A stretch of DNA of 64,000 nucleotides from Anniella stebbinsi (GCA_029215795.1 JARDYH010000001.1:403533154-403597153); one strand, 5' to 3'. Numbered from the stretch's first letter, positions 41,876 through 52,373 are shown. Made by a program: numbers and translations. Notes: generated from the sequence alone by a model not told the origin.

Positions 41876-42730
41876 GCACCATCAATGTACTCTACCACAG
41901 ACTTCCAACGCCTCCCCGGAACCCCTTCGTTTTGGTCGTCACGGGTTTGATCAATCTCAGACATGCATCCCACTCCTGCTCAGCAATTATGCTGTGGCCT
42001 ATTGGGTTGTATTTTGAAAAAAGAACGAAAGAAAATTACACAGAATGGAATTAGCACATCTTTCCTTCCTTTGTTTTTGCAGGGCTGAGCTCTGTGAAGA
42101 GCGTCCATAAGGGAGATCCGTCAGTAAATTGAGCGGAGACCAGTGTAGCAAGGAAATCAGCTCAAGCAATCAGATTTCCACAAGTTTTTAAAAAGCGATT
42201 CTCTGTAAACCAGAGCTCCAAGGGGGGAAAACACACATACACATACACGCAAAAAGATTAAATGCAGTACATGTGGCAAGGCTTGCTCAGAGAAAACTGG
42301 GAATTGACAGAGATGCTCCGTGCTCAGGACTGAAAATAAATTGGGGTCCCATGCTGACCAAACACATCTATATTTAAACGGGCGTGGGGGGGGGGACATT
42401 CCTCCCCTGCAAACTCACTGGACCAAATCCTGACCTTCTCTGCTCCAGCACGAGGCTGCGATGCAGCCGATGGACTTCAAGGGGTCTTATTACCGATGCA
42501 TCCGCATGAATGTGAATTAATCCCAGGTCCTCGGGGTCCGCCTCCCGCAACACCAACGCCTTGCGAATTGTGGTATTCAGCTAAACTAGTTATGCGCTGC
42601 TTCAGTTCAGTTCACAAGAAATTGAACTGAACACTGCATTAACGACTTGGCAACCCTGGGCACCTTTGTCTTTTCTTTTTTGAACAGGCAAACATTAACG
42701 CAGCACAAGAAACCACTGGAGGTAGGAAAG
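41874..42730. other. Unrecognised sequence
   Basis: A short inverted pair CAGTTCAGTTCACAAG and AATTGAACTGAAC at 42602-42632 is probably family D-like. Otherwise nothing is recognised. Confidence 0.35.
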
Positions 42731-42734
42731 CTGA

Positions 42735-42835
42735 AAGCCACTTCATGCTGAGTCAGGCAATTTATCCGTCTAGCTCTGTATCACCTAACACCTGGCAAAG
42801 GGTCTCCAGCCAAGGAGCTTTCACATAACCTCCAA
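42735..42835 (-). mobile_element. tRNA-derived SINE, antisense fragment
   Basis: CACTTCATGCTGAGTCAGGC, TTTATCCGTCTAGCTCTG and AAAGGGTCTCCAGCC match the antisense SINE 3' half. Confidence 0.6.
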
Positions 42836-42852
42836 CCTGAACACATTAGCTG

Positions 42853-42945
42853 ATGGTGCTGGGGAGGGGGCATAGCCCAGCGATAGAGCACCAGTCCTAG
42901 GTTCAATCCCCAGTAACTCCAAGAAGAAGAAGAAAGCTATGGAAT
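42853..42945 (+). mobile_element. tRNA-derived SINE, 5' head fragment
   Basis: GGGGCATAGCCCAGCGATAG followed by AGCACC is the A-box region. TAGGTTCAATCCCCAGTAAC is a good B box. It breaks off into AAGAAG repeats. Confidence 0.7.
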
Positions 42946-43069
42946 TTGCTACTGATGCGTGTGAAAACAAACCATCAATTCTTAGAAGCCAGCCAAGGCT
43001 GAAAACAAAACTGATAAGGCAGGAATTTTAGAGCAAAGAAAGAGAGAGAGGAGTACAGGCGGCCTTGAG

Positions 43070-43462
43070 TACAGTCTTGAAACCATTTAACATATTAGAT
43101 GACATACCAATATTTTAATTGGTCTCCTCTTCCTGGACAGCAATTACATTTGCGTAGTTGGAAGTCTAACTCATGTAGTCTTGCACACGGTTCTATTGTA
43201 AGTTCACATGATGTCTTGTAGCCAATTATGAATTATTTATTTATTTTGTAACCAATTAGAAATAATTTCTTTGTCTTCAAGAAGTATAAATGTTATGACT
43301 ACGTAATTGCTGATTAGGACAGTTCTGGCTGTGAAGCAGGATTGTTCTCATTTCTGTACGGGAATAAAGTTCTTGCTGCTTTGGATCCCAACCTGTGTGT
43401 GAGTTTGGCTAATGTCACACTGAGCACAGACCCCACGGAGCTGCCCTGGAAATTCATGTAAC
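43070..43462 (+). mobile_element. Probable solo LTR or LTR fragment (ERV-like)
   Basis: A TATAAA box at 43285-43290 is followed 78 bp later by AATAAA at 43363-43368 and then by a GT-rich stretch (CCTGTGTGTGAGTTTGG). This TATA-to-poly(A) spacing is usual in retroviral LTRs with a short R region. The upstream A/T-rich part would be U3. Termini and target duplication were not found. There are no internal genes. Confidence 0.5.
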
Positions 43463-43474
43463 ACTAACAAAAGA

Positions 43475-43692
43475 CACAGTGATGGCCACCAATTTGGATG
43501 GCTTTAAAAGGGGGTGAGCAAATTCCTGGAGGAGAAGGTTGTCAATGATTTTGGCCTTGATGGCTGTGTGCTACTTCCCATATCAGAGGCAGGATGCCAA
43601 TGTACACGAGCTGCTGGGGAACATGGGCAGGAGGGTGCAGTGGCACTCATGTCCTGCTTGTGGGTTTCATGCGGACAGCTGGTTGGCTACTG
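43475..43692 (+). mobile_element. CR1 LINE 3' UTR (second subfamily), sense fragment
   Basis: AATTTGGATGGCTTTAAAAG, ATCAGAGGCAGGATGCCAAT, GCTGCTGGGGAACATGGGC and GCTGGTTGGCTACTGT are the sense version of the copy at 30551. Its 3' end is missing where an L2-like tail begins. Confidence 0.85.
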
Positions 43693-43695
43693 TTT

Positions 43696-44013
43696 TCCTA
43701 TGCCATGCTGTTAAATGCAGCTCAGGATGTGACGTGGAGGACATTTTTAAATTATTTTCACAGTGTTTTCACAGTTCTTCAGTTTGATTTTTAACCTTGC
43801 TGTTTAAAATTTGTATTTTAAATCCCTATCCATTTCTGCATGGCTGCTCGGTTTTTATCCTGGTTGTGCTTTTTATACTGTATTTTAAATTACGTTTTTA
43901 GACTGTTGTTGTTTTATATTTTGAATGGTTTTTATGGTTTTAATTTTTGTAAACCGCCCAGAGAGCTTCGCCTATTGAAATGCAATAAATTAAATAAATT
44001 AAATAAATAAATA
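43696..44013 (+). mobile_element. L2-like LINE 3' UTR
   Basis: TTTTAACCTTGCTGTTTAAA, TTTTATATTTTGAATGG, AACCGCCCAGAGAGCTTCG, CTATTGAAATGCAATAAAT and AAATAAATAAATAAATG. Same family as 34384, lacking the coding end. Confidence 0.85.
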
Positions 44014-44280
44014 AATGTGATGCTAAGAAAAGGCAGGAAACCCGCTTGTTCTGTGTGGAGGTCCCTCCTACAGGCTTTCTGGGATGGGACCTGGAAATCA
44101 TCCAATCTAAAGAAAGAGAAATCTAGAAAAGGTCAACCATGTAGTCCTGTGAGTAACATTATTGCACAATATACCAACTTAGCTCCTATGCTTTGCGCTT
44201 GTACAGCAGCCGTCATGACATTTAGATGAATCTATTCATTACCATCTCTTTCCTCGGAATAAATATGAGAAGTATCAGTG

Positions 44281-44490
44281 AGAACCAGAGTAGTGTAGTG
44301 GTTAGCGTTAGTTCTGGGGAGTCCTGCATTCAAATCCCCATGCAACCGCAGAACTCACTGGGTGATCTTGGACCACTCATGACCCCTCAGCCTAGCCCAC
44401 CTCACAAGGCTGTTGTGAAGATAAAAAAGAATGATCTTGTATATGCTGCCTTAGCTCCTCTGAGGAAAGGCAGGATATTTCATTTCATTT
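44281..44490 (+). mobile_element. MIR-type SINE
   Basis: GTGTAGTGGTTAGCG (A box), TTCAAATCCCC (B box), CTCACTGGGTGATCTTGG and CCACCTCACAAGGCTGTTGT are the MIR-like core, followed by TGCCTTAGCTCCTCTGAGG. Confidence 0.85.
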
Positions 44491-44900
44491 TCGTTAATTA
44501 CATTTCTATATCACCCAGTAGCTGAAGCTCTCTGGGTAGCTTTCAAAGATTAAAAACCTTAAAAGTACAATATTATACACAATATAAAAAAACTAGTTAC
44601 ATACAAATATATCAACAAACAGCACACACACACACACATTTAAGCAATTTTAAACAATTGACAATGAGAAAAACCTCAGGACATGATTAAACCCCCAGCA
44701 GATGCACTGAAAAGATAACCATATCTGCACCAGGCAGACCTCATTGGGGAAATTGTTCCATAATTGGGGGGCTACCACTGAGAAGCCTCTCCCTTGTTGC
44801 CAAGTTATGAGCCTCTCCTGGAGGAGGGCTTTAAAGGTGTGTAAACTACGGGTAGGTTCAGGCTGGGAGAGCCACACCATCTGGTATTGCGTTCCTGAGC
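44491..44900 (-). mobile_element. L2-like LINE 3' end, antisense
   Basis: Antisense tail (CCAGTAGCTGAAGCTCTCTG, GGTAGCTTTCAAAGATTAAA) with a CA run near 44622-44637. The minus strand encodes FSVVAPQLWNNFPNEVCLVQ, the VAPxLWN C-terminus seen at 34384 and 39205. Confidence 0.8.
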
Positions 44901-45710
44901 CATGTAAGTCTTTATAGGCCTCAGAAACATACGTATTTTTTTAAAAAAAAATACATCTCATGAACATTCAGATATCCTTAATGGCCATTTTGAGGCTATT
45001 CCCTATTTAGTTTCTCTAAGGATTCCATAACTGTTGCAAATACCCCAAGTTGTCTATGTGTGCAAATTACTTTTAGACTATAAAGCCAGGAGCAATTGCA
45101 TCCGTGTGAAAACGGGACATCTGAATTAAGCCAAAGTGAAGCAGAAGTGAAGCCAAAGTGAAGCTGCAGAAGTGAATTTCTGAGACAGGGCATGAGCCAC
45201 ACAACGTGACGTGTCCTGAAGCCTAGGCGATTTCAATGTGAGTGTTCAGCAGGGACTTGACCCTTCCACTGAAATCAGTAGGACTCAGAAATTGCTGTGC
45301 ATTTGGCTGGGGCAAGCCTGTGATTATGAAGTGTTCCTTTGAATAGGGAAGAATTTGGGCACAACCCCGGATTCCGTTTGGGACTGAAGCCAACCCTTAG
45401 TGACACCCTGCAAAGCCCCCCTGTGTATTCTGGCTCCGACAATCCACTCAAGAATTTTGGCATCAATCAAGTCATTGCTAGCTCCTCCCAAAACTTCTCG
45501 GAATACAACCAAGAGGTTTCTTCTCTGCATAGTAAAATTGCTTCTTGATTCTGCAAAACAAAAACAAAAACCCACTGAGTAGCAAGCCATTGTGGAGCGA
45601 AATTACAAAAGGCCGTGTGGACATGTCCTGTGTAGTATCCGCAATGGTTATTCCCCAAAATACAACCCCTCTCCCATTCCTGCCAACCCTGACTGGAAGG
45701 GCATGGGTTT
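44901..45710. other. Unrecognised sequence
   Basis: A tandem-like AGCCAAAGTGAAGC repeat occurs at 45128-45165. Frames at 45275-45658 on both strands overlap and lack motifs. Confidence 0.35.
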
Positions 45711-46188
45711 CATAGAATCATAGAATCATAGAATAGCAGGGTTGGAAGGGGCCTATGACGCCATCGAGTCCAACCCCCTGTGCAATGCAGGAATCCACCT
45801 TAAAGCATCCCTGACAGATGGTTGTTCAGCTGCCCCTTGAAGGCCTCTAGTGTGGGAGAGCCCACCACCTCCCTGGATCATGGGTTCCATTGTCGTACTG
45901 CTCTAACAGTGAGGAAGTTTTTTTCTGATGTCCAGCTGGAATCTGACTTCCTGTAACTTGAGCCCAATATTCTGCATCCTGCACTCTGGGATGATCGAAA
46001 AGAGATCCTGGCCCTCTTCTGTGTGACAACCTTTCAAGTCCTTGAAGAGTGCTAGCATGATGTCTCCCCTCAGTTTTCTCTTCTCCAGGCTAAACATGCC
46101 CAGTTCGTTCAGTCTCTCCTCATAGGGCTTTGTTTCCAGACTCCTGATCATCCTCGTTGCCCTCCTCTGAACACGCTCTCCCATCGTA
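45711..46188 (-). mobile_element. CR1 LINE 3' end, antisense, with ORF2 C-terminus
   Basis: Starts with CATAGAATCATAGAATCATA. The minus strand 46184-45903 encodes [20 protein letters not shown] followed by [15 protein letters not shown], the conserved C-terminal region of CR1 ORF2, then drifts out of frame. It is the longest uninterrupted CR1 copy of this subfamily in the window. Confidence 0.95.
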
Positions 46189-46779
46189 TTGGCTCAGCTG
46201 GGGAACAGTCCAGCAGAACAAGACATGTGATATAGGGGGTTCTGCTTCCAGATGAGAAACAGTTCTGGTGTTGATTTCATCAGCCACGCTATGAGGCATC
46301 GGCTGCCATATTCCCTACCACTAAACTGACGAGTCGTGCCTGACTCGGAGCACTTAGAGATGCTAAATAAACTAGTAATAGGCAAACACTGGATGCTGTG
46401 GGTGAGGCAGAAGTTAATTTTAAACTAATTGACCTTAACACTCTGCCAAACTGCCTAAAGAGAAGTCAGAGGATGGGAGGGGGCACCCTGAATGCACTGC
46501 ATAAAGCACATGTTGTCTCCTTCTTTTTAACCTCCCAGCGCTGATTCCACATTATTAATGTCAGGGTTTTGAACAAAATTTGTCTTGGTCAATTAACTCA
46601 GACAGGGTTGTTTGTAATGTTCCTGCATCTTGTACTCAGCAAGAGGGAGGGAGGAGAGGAGGGGTGTGTGAAACTAACAGAAAAACTTCTGGTATACAGA
46701 TCTCAAGCACACGTCAATGGCTACAATCCCCATATCACCCTCAAATGTATGCACTCCATTTCCTTCCTCTCTGTCACAC
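46189..46779. other. Unrecognised sequence
   Basis: No element is recognised. Confidence 0.35.
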
Positions 46780-46787
46780 TGGCTCCA

Positions 46788-47044
46788 CAGGGCTGGCCCG
46801 AGACATTTTGCTGCTTGAGGCAGAGCAGCAAATGGTGCCCCTCACCCACTCAAGTCAAGGTGCACAAGACGCAAAGGGCACTTTATTTGGGCACACGAGG
46901 CAGAAAATCCCACAAGTGGCCATTCCTCATATCTAGCAGTAAAAACACAGTATTAACGAAACGAATAGCTAACAATTTGCTGCCCTTTACAATCTGCCAC
47001 ATGAGGCAGCTGCCTCACTCTGCCTCATGGTAGGGCCGGCCATG
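46788..47044 (+). mobile_element. hAT-type MITE, CAGGGCTGGCCC ends (family I, complete)
   Basis: A 257-bp element from CAGGGCTGGCCCGAG to GGTAGGGCCGGCCATG, with inverted GAGGCAG-rich subterminal sequence. It is flanked by a perfect 8-bp direct repeat TGGCTCCA (46780-46787 and 47045-47052). It has no transposase. Fragments of the family lie at 13182, 24956 and 57046. Confidence 0.93.
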
Positions 47045-47362
47045 TGGCTCCAATCCTATCAGCACTGGGTGCATTGAAGAATTGATATGGTAGACATAAA
47101 AGAAAGGAATGTAAAGCTTTGAAAAACTCTACAATGAGAGGCGGTGGTGGTTTGTGTCCCTGGGTGCTAGGAGTCCTAGAAGCAGGAATCATAGAATCAT
47201 AGAATGGTAGAACTGGAAGGGGCCCACAAGACCTCTGAGTCCAACCCCCCTGCTACATGCAGGAATCCACCTTGAAGAATCCCTGACAGATGGCTGCCCA
47301 GCTGCCTCTTGAAGGCCTCGAGTGTGGGAGAGTCCACAGCCTCCCTAAGTCATTGGTTCCAT

Positions 47363-47405
<43 letters not shown>

Positions 47406-47530
47406 TATATTTATTTATTACCCGCCTCTCCCAACGGATCGAGGTGGGGAACAGCATCAAACATAAAATACAAAACTGATTAAAAGCACATAAAACCAAT
47501 ACATCATTAAAACACCAATAAAACACTTTA
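47363..47530 (-). mobile_element. LINE 3' tail with (AAT)n, nested in CR1
   Basis: (AAT)n at 47365-47404, TTATTTATTACCCGCCTCTC, CGGATCGAGGTGGGGAAC and an A-rich stretch are the antisense 3' UTR of the family at 33748. It is inserted after GGTTCCATT of CR1, before ACTGCTCTAACAG. Confidence 0.85.
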
Positions 47531-47648
47531 CTGCTCTAACAGTCGGAAAGTTTTTCCTGGCGTCCAGCCGGAATCTGGCTTCCTATAACTTGAGCCCATG
47601 ATTCCATGTCCTGCTCTCTGGGTTCATCGAGAAGAGATCCTGGCCTTC

Positions 47649-48427
47649 TGTCGTATTTCAACAGTCTATTGTCTGGGACTCCAGCCAACCCCCTTATCAA
47701 AGAATGTCCAGGAAGGATGCCAGTACTTATTTGTTTGAAAGTTTTTATTTATACTCCAGAGATTAACCCCCTGGTCTGCGTAAAGTGCCAAACTTACACT
47801 GCAAGGCAGAGAAATCCTCAGTTCCATTCCAGGATCCAAAATCACTTTAAGAAGTCCACAAGGTCCATTTACCAAAGCCAGGGTCACGCCAGAGATTCAG
47901 TCAGTCCAAATGTCGAGGCCGAAGGTCAAACTAGGTATGAGCTAAGCCCAGGGTCCAGAGTCAACAGTCAAGCCGGGTGTTCAGTCCACAGGTTGCAAGC
48001 CAGAAGTACGCGGGAGTGTCAGGAACCGAATACGTTGGTTGTTCCCAACGAAATCCCTGCTCACTCCTCCACCCTTTTTATCCTCATTTGCGTCTGCCCA
48101 CAGCTGTGTCCTATTCCTTCGCAATCTTATTTAAGGCTTGCGTCAGCTGTGCTCTGTTTTTGTAATCTCATGCTGTGTCTTGTGTGACGCGCTTGCTCCG
48201 CACGCTTGAGCCGCCGCCTCTGCTGGGGAGTTACCGGACAAACCCCTTCAGGCCCAGAATCTTCCTCGTTAGAGACAGGGGATGGGAGAAGGTGGCTTTC
48301 CTGGAGCTCTTCTGAGGAACCTCCCTGCCGTTCCTCCTCCTCCAGTAAGTCCTGGGGAATGGGTGAAGCTGCAGTCTCTGCCACTTCTTCCTCCTCAGAG
48401 GAAGATTCTTCAGACTGACTCATGACA
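47649..48427 (-). mobile_element. Solo LTR, 779 bp, nested in CR1
   Basis: Begins TGTCG and ends TGACA on the + strand (TG...CA with TGTC/GACA inverted tips). It is flanked by a 5-bp direct repeat CCTTC (47644-47648 and 48428-48432) inside the CR1 sequence. Read on the minus strand, it has a TATA-like GATAAAAAGG near 48075-48083 and AATAAA at 47749-47744, which sets its orientation. No internal retroviral gene or second LTR is present, so it is a recombination remnant. Gypsy-type or ERV affiliation is unresolved. Confidence 0.88.
48127..48423 (-). pseudogene. Acidic reading frame inside the solo LTR (98 codons)
   Basis: An ATG lies four bases inside the LTR (48423-48421) and opens a 98-codon frame. 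The first half is rich in Ser and Glu ([20 protein letters not shown]). The second half is basic, with [17 protein letters not shown] recall similar frames near the 5' end of other squamate LTR elements, from memory only. In this copy the frame is also continuous with the upstream CR1 remnant, giving a chance 145-codon frame. A protein product is unproven. Confidence 0.45.
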
Positions 48428-48694
48428 CCTTCCTCCTTGTGACAACTTTTCAAGCACTTGAAGAGTTCTATCATGTCTCCCCCCAATCCTCTCTTCTCCA
48501 AGCTAAACATGCCAAGTTCTTTCAATCTCTCCTCATAGGGCTTTGTTTCCAGACCCCTGATCATCTTTGTTGCCCTCCTCTGAATACGTTCCTGCTTGTC
48601 TGCATCCTTCTTGGAGTGTGGTGCCCAGAACTGAATGCAGGAGGCCCTGCGTTTTGATGCTTAAAAACCCTGACATAGACTGGAGACGTTAATG

Positions 48695-49031
48695 CTGGTG
48701 TGTCAAACCCCTTCTGGCCTGAGGGCCGGTTTCCATTTCGGAGAAGCTCTCAGGGGCAAAGGGGAAATGGGTGGGGCTAAAAATACCAGCATATTTTAGG
48801 TTAAGCCCTTTACTATAAGTAACGAAGACTGAGTAGAGGCATTTCAATCTTTTATTATGGAGGAAATGCAAAAAAAAAAACCTGGTAAATCAACAAACAT
48901 TTGGTGATCAGGGAAGGGGCCTTGACATGGGGAAAGGGCCATGGCTTTCTGAAGAACCCCTAAGGGATGGATTGAGACCCCCCCCCAGGTGATCAGGATT
49001 TGGCCTGCAACCCTGAGGTTCAACACCCCTG
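48695..49031. mobile_element. hAT-type MITE, CTGGTGTGTCAAAC ... GTTCAACACCCCTG
   Basis: A 337-bp element with imperfect inverted ends. Flanks CGTTAATG (48687-48694) and ATTTAATG (49032-49039) agree at 6 of 8. The interior has an A10 run and GGGCCGGTTTCC and TTGGCCTGCAACC words common to such elements. No coding capacity. Confidence 0.7.
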
Positions 49032-49069
49032 ATTTAATGCTTCCAGTCACATCACATCCATCCAGTGGC

Positions 49070-49390
49070 TTAGGCTGACCATATGAAAAGGAGGACAGGG
49101 CTCATGTAACTTTAACAGTTGTAGAAAAAAGGAATTTTAGCCAGTGTCATTTGTATGCAATTAGTTCCTGGTGACATTCCCTCTTCATCACAACAGTTAA
49201 AGTTGCAGGCACTATACTAGAGTGACCATATACAAAAGAAGGCAGGGCCCCTGCAACTTTAACTGTTGTGATGAAGAGGGAATTTCACCAGGAACTAATT
49301 GCATACAAATGACACTGGCTGAAATTCCCTTTGCTCTACAACTGTTAAAGTTACATGAGCCCTGTCCTCTTTTTCATATGGTCAGCCTAA
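49070..49390 (+). mobile_element. hAT-type foldback MITE, family A copy 3
   Basis: A 321-bp near-palindrome from TTAGGCTGACC to GGTCAGCCTAA. Flanks CCAGTGGC (49062-49069) and CCAGTGGA (49391-49398) agree at 7 of 8. Subterminal sequence ATATGAAAAGGAGGACAGGG differs from copies 1 and 2. The centre holds AGAGTGACCATATACAAAAG, an internal copy of the terminus. Confidence 0.92.
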
Positions 49391-49399
49391 CCAGTGGAT

Positions 49400-51215
49400 G
49401 CACTAAAACTGTGCCGATGGTACCCAATCAACAGGTGACATCTCTGGAGGGCATGTTGAACAAGGACCAAAGGCTCTGGATGTTCACATGTTTAGCTTTA
49501 CGGCTCAATATTTTTTTCCTGTTTGAGAGCACCTGCAAAGATGCTTAAACGTCTACCCTCTCCCCAGATGGAGAGCCTTACACTCTGCTAATGAGCTGGG
49601 ATCATAACCTCTCCCTGTAATTACTTCAAAAACATCAGCCCGAGTTTACAGTCTTTCTGCACACCACAGGCTCCCTCCTTCACCTCAGAGCCAACTGGTC
49701 GAGGACAGAATATGCGTACTCACTGGGCCACACACAAGATAGCTTGGCCCCTATTGAGATAAGAACACGGATGGCTGTTCAAGCTGCCGGGGGGAGTCTC
49801 TTTCCCCAGCAGCACAGAAACACTGCTGGTTTTTCTCCCTCTTTCTCAGCATGTGATCACTTTCTTCCTCTCTTCTCTTGACCAGAAAGAAGACTGCAGC
49901 AAAGTTGAGTTGGCCAGTACAGTGTACTGTTTTTTTCCCCTTTGTTCCATCTGTTAGTCTAAAGCAGCCTTCTGCAACCAGATGCCTTCCAGATGTGTTC
50001 AATGTTTGAGATCGCTAGGGTTCTCTGGACATTGTTTTGCTGCAAATCTTGTGCCAGATTCCTGTTCGTGTTTGTGATCACTGCTCACCCTGCACAAATG
50101 AGAAAATTGCACAAATCAAGCAGCGATCAAACACGAGATTTGTGCAAAGGTCCCCAATTTGCACAACTTTCCTCTGTAGTCTTAAAGCAGAGCTGAATTA
50201 GGTGACAGGGAAATTTGCACAAATTAGGAAATGGATGCAAAATCATAGATTCTCATAGATCTCTTGCAGCAAATTCCTATGAATTAATTGTGCATTGTGT
50301 AGAGTTGTGCTTCTGTTAGTCTGCCTTCGACATACTGCCTGTCAGTTTTATTGAATGACTCTGAGGTCAAGGCTTATGGGAAAGGGAGGAAAACTTCCCT
50401 CTGTCTCCATACTGTAGATAATGTTATACATCTCTAATGTGCAGTTATGGGGGATAGGCACATGGATTTCTCTTCTGCCCATAGCATGGGCCAAGGTCTC
50501 CTTCCCCCACGAAAGCCCTGGAGCTCACCCCTCCCTCAGTAATTGCTTGCTGGTAGTGGCCATGCTCCGCAAACCCTGCCACTGAAGGACAAAGCACACA
50601 TCTCTGTTTTGCTACAGAAAGGGGGTGTGCAACACACAGTCGGGGGCTCACATGCAGCCCCCAATGTCTCCCTGCAAATCCAGACACCCCCCCACTACAC
50701 AAGTGAAAGTGACTCTTTTAACCAAAAATATGGTGGTAAAATTTAGTTTGTTGGTAAATCAACTCGTTTACCATTCCTTAGTGCTACGGAGCAATTTGCT
50801 GTCAAATTTTCAAAAATATTTTTTATTGTTGTATTATTTGAGTGAGGGGCACAGTAGGCTGCAGAAGGGGAGGGTCTGGGGACAAAAATGCCCCCCACAG
50901 TTTCCTACCCATACTCCAGAGTAATGCCCAAGCCCCTGATTCAGATCTGGACCCCAGAGTGCAGGGGGGGTTGAGGGCTTTATCCCACCCATTCATTTCA
51001 GGAGGAGGGGTCATCTGCAAAATATATTGTCAAAGCAAGATCCCCTGGCTGTAACAGATTACAATTTTAGCAACATGAAGAGCAGTGATGAAGGGGAGGC
51101 TATCCAGATGGGGCCCCTCTGCTTCTTCTAAGTAAAGAAAAGGAAAACAGAAATCGCAGCTAATTATGTCTCAGAAGAAACGTGTGCTTTAGGTCTGAAT
51201 GGAACATTTAGTCAG
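49400..51215. other. Mostly unrecognised sequence, with a family C fragment at 49966-50008
   Basis: AGCAGCCTTCTGCAACCAGA and TGCCTTCCAGATGTGTTC at 49966 is the left end of a family C palindrome. The rest is unrecognised. Several TTTGCACAA words recur at 50085-50225. Confidence 0.4.
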
Positions 51216-51221
51216 TTTGAT

Positions 51222-51336
51222 CAGTTCCTTACAGATCAATCCTTACAGAGTAATGCTTGTCTGCTTAGACATAGATTCCATTGAGTTCAATAGTTCTTAC
51301 TCATAGGTCAGTGTGTGTGTGACTGCAGCCTTAATA
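51222..51336. repeat. Short foldback repeat, family F
   Basis: CAGATCAATCCTTACAGAGT, ATTCCATTGAGTTCAATAG, TTCTTACTC and GACTGCAGCCTT match the family layout. Confidence 0.55.
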
Positions 51337-51380
51337 ACTAGATCTTAGTTGATTCATTGGTACAAGCAAATTTTATTTGG

Positions 51381-51383
51381 CGT

Positions 51384-51436
<53 letters not shown>
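51381..51436. repeat. Compound (GT)n(GA)n microsatellite
   Basis: About 14 GT units join directly to about 14 GA units. Confidence 0.97.
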
Positions 51437-51438
<2 letters not shown>

Positions 51439-52337
51439 ATTTGTGTCTGTGTTTTTGTTGAGGTCTAAAATAGGGGATGAAAATGAAATCATTGTCAATA
51501 AAGCTTTCCCTCCTAACATTGAGCAAAAAAGCTTGTGTTAAATGGTGGGTTGTTCTGCACTTCCTTCAAGACCACCAAAAAGGCATCTCTATTAAGATGT
51601 TGGTAATATACCCATTTCTTTAAGAATGATCGATAAGGGTCTTAATCTACTAAAACATCTTTAATCTGTGAGCTGCTAAGAAAAATAACCGGGCTTGTTT
51701 GCGCGTATGTGATGGTAAATTTAATACCAGTCGTTTATCAGGATTTTAAATAAGTCATTTGGCCCAATCTGCAAGCACCATCTGTACTTGGAAGCAACCT
51801 TGAGGCACAAGCTGTGGGTCAGGTGGCAAGAGATGAGGAGGACTTCCTCTGCCCATGACCCCCCCCCCCCGAGAATCAGGCAGAGGAGACAGGACTTGCA
51901 CTCCCATTCACATTCAGAATTGCGAATGGGCCTTTTCGAGTGATATGCAAACTGAAACGAAAATCTGATTCATCACCATCACCACCGCAGAATAAGGGTT
52001 CAGGTGAACTGTGGACTGGTTTCAGTCCTATACTCAAGAGGTTGTGTGGGGATGCAGTAGGCATAATATCACAATGGTGACCTCCTTCGGAAGACCACAA
52101 GCTATAGCTGACAGAAGGGCAGAAGGACTTCAAGAGATCAATCATAATTTTATCTAGCCTTTTCAAGTTCTCATTTCTTTTATCCAGCGTTGCCAGATAA
52201 AATCACTGCCTCAGACGTGAGCTAGGAGAAGGAGATAGAGTTTTATTATATTATGCCGAGAGAGAAAATATGCATTTGAAGCAGTAGGACTTCATTCTTA
52301 CATTAGCCTGATTCATCTGTGCACCCTTCCCCACCCC

Positions 52338-52340
<3 letters not shown>
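51437..52340. other. Unique-looking sequence
   Basis: 51600-51760 is A/T-rich with AATCTACTAAAACATC and TTTAATCTGTGAGCTGC and may be constrained. A C-run lies near 51860-51869. No repeats are recognised. Confidence 0.3.

Positions 52341-52341
<1 letters not shown>

Positions 52342-52373
<32 letters not shown>

Larger units (their letters stand above)
47189..48655 (-). mobile_element. CR1 LINE 3' region, antisense, interrupted twice
   Basis: CR1 pieces are 47189-47362, 47531-47648 and 48428-48655. The first begins with AATCATAGAATCATAGAATG. The last encodes on the minus strand [18 protein letters not shown] followed by [12 protein letters not shown]. The interruptions are a LINE tail (47363-47530) and a solo LTR (47649-48427). 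The CR1 sequence resumes in register after each. Confidence 0.92.

Noticed and set aside
46569..47033. 154-codon + strand frame
   Set aside because: More than half of it is the non-coding hAT MITE at 46788-47044.
47606..48187. 193-codon + strand frame, the longest in the window
   Set aside because: It starts in antisense CR1 and runs through the antisense strand of the solo LTR; the element orientation (poly(A) signal, TATA) is on the other strand.
49222..49548. 108-codon + strand frame
   Set aside because: It begins inside the family A MITE and extends into unrelated sequence.
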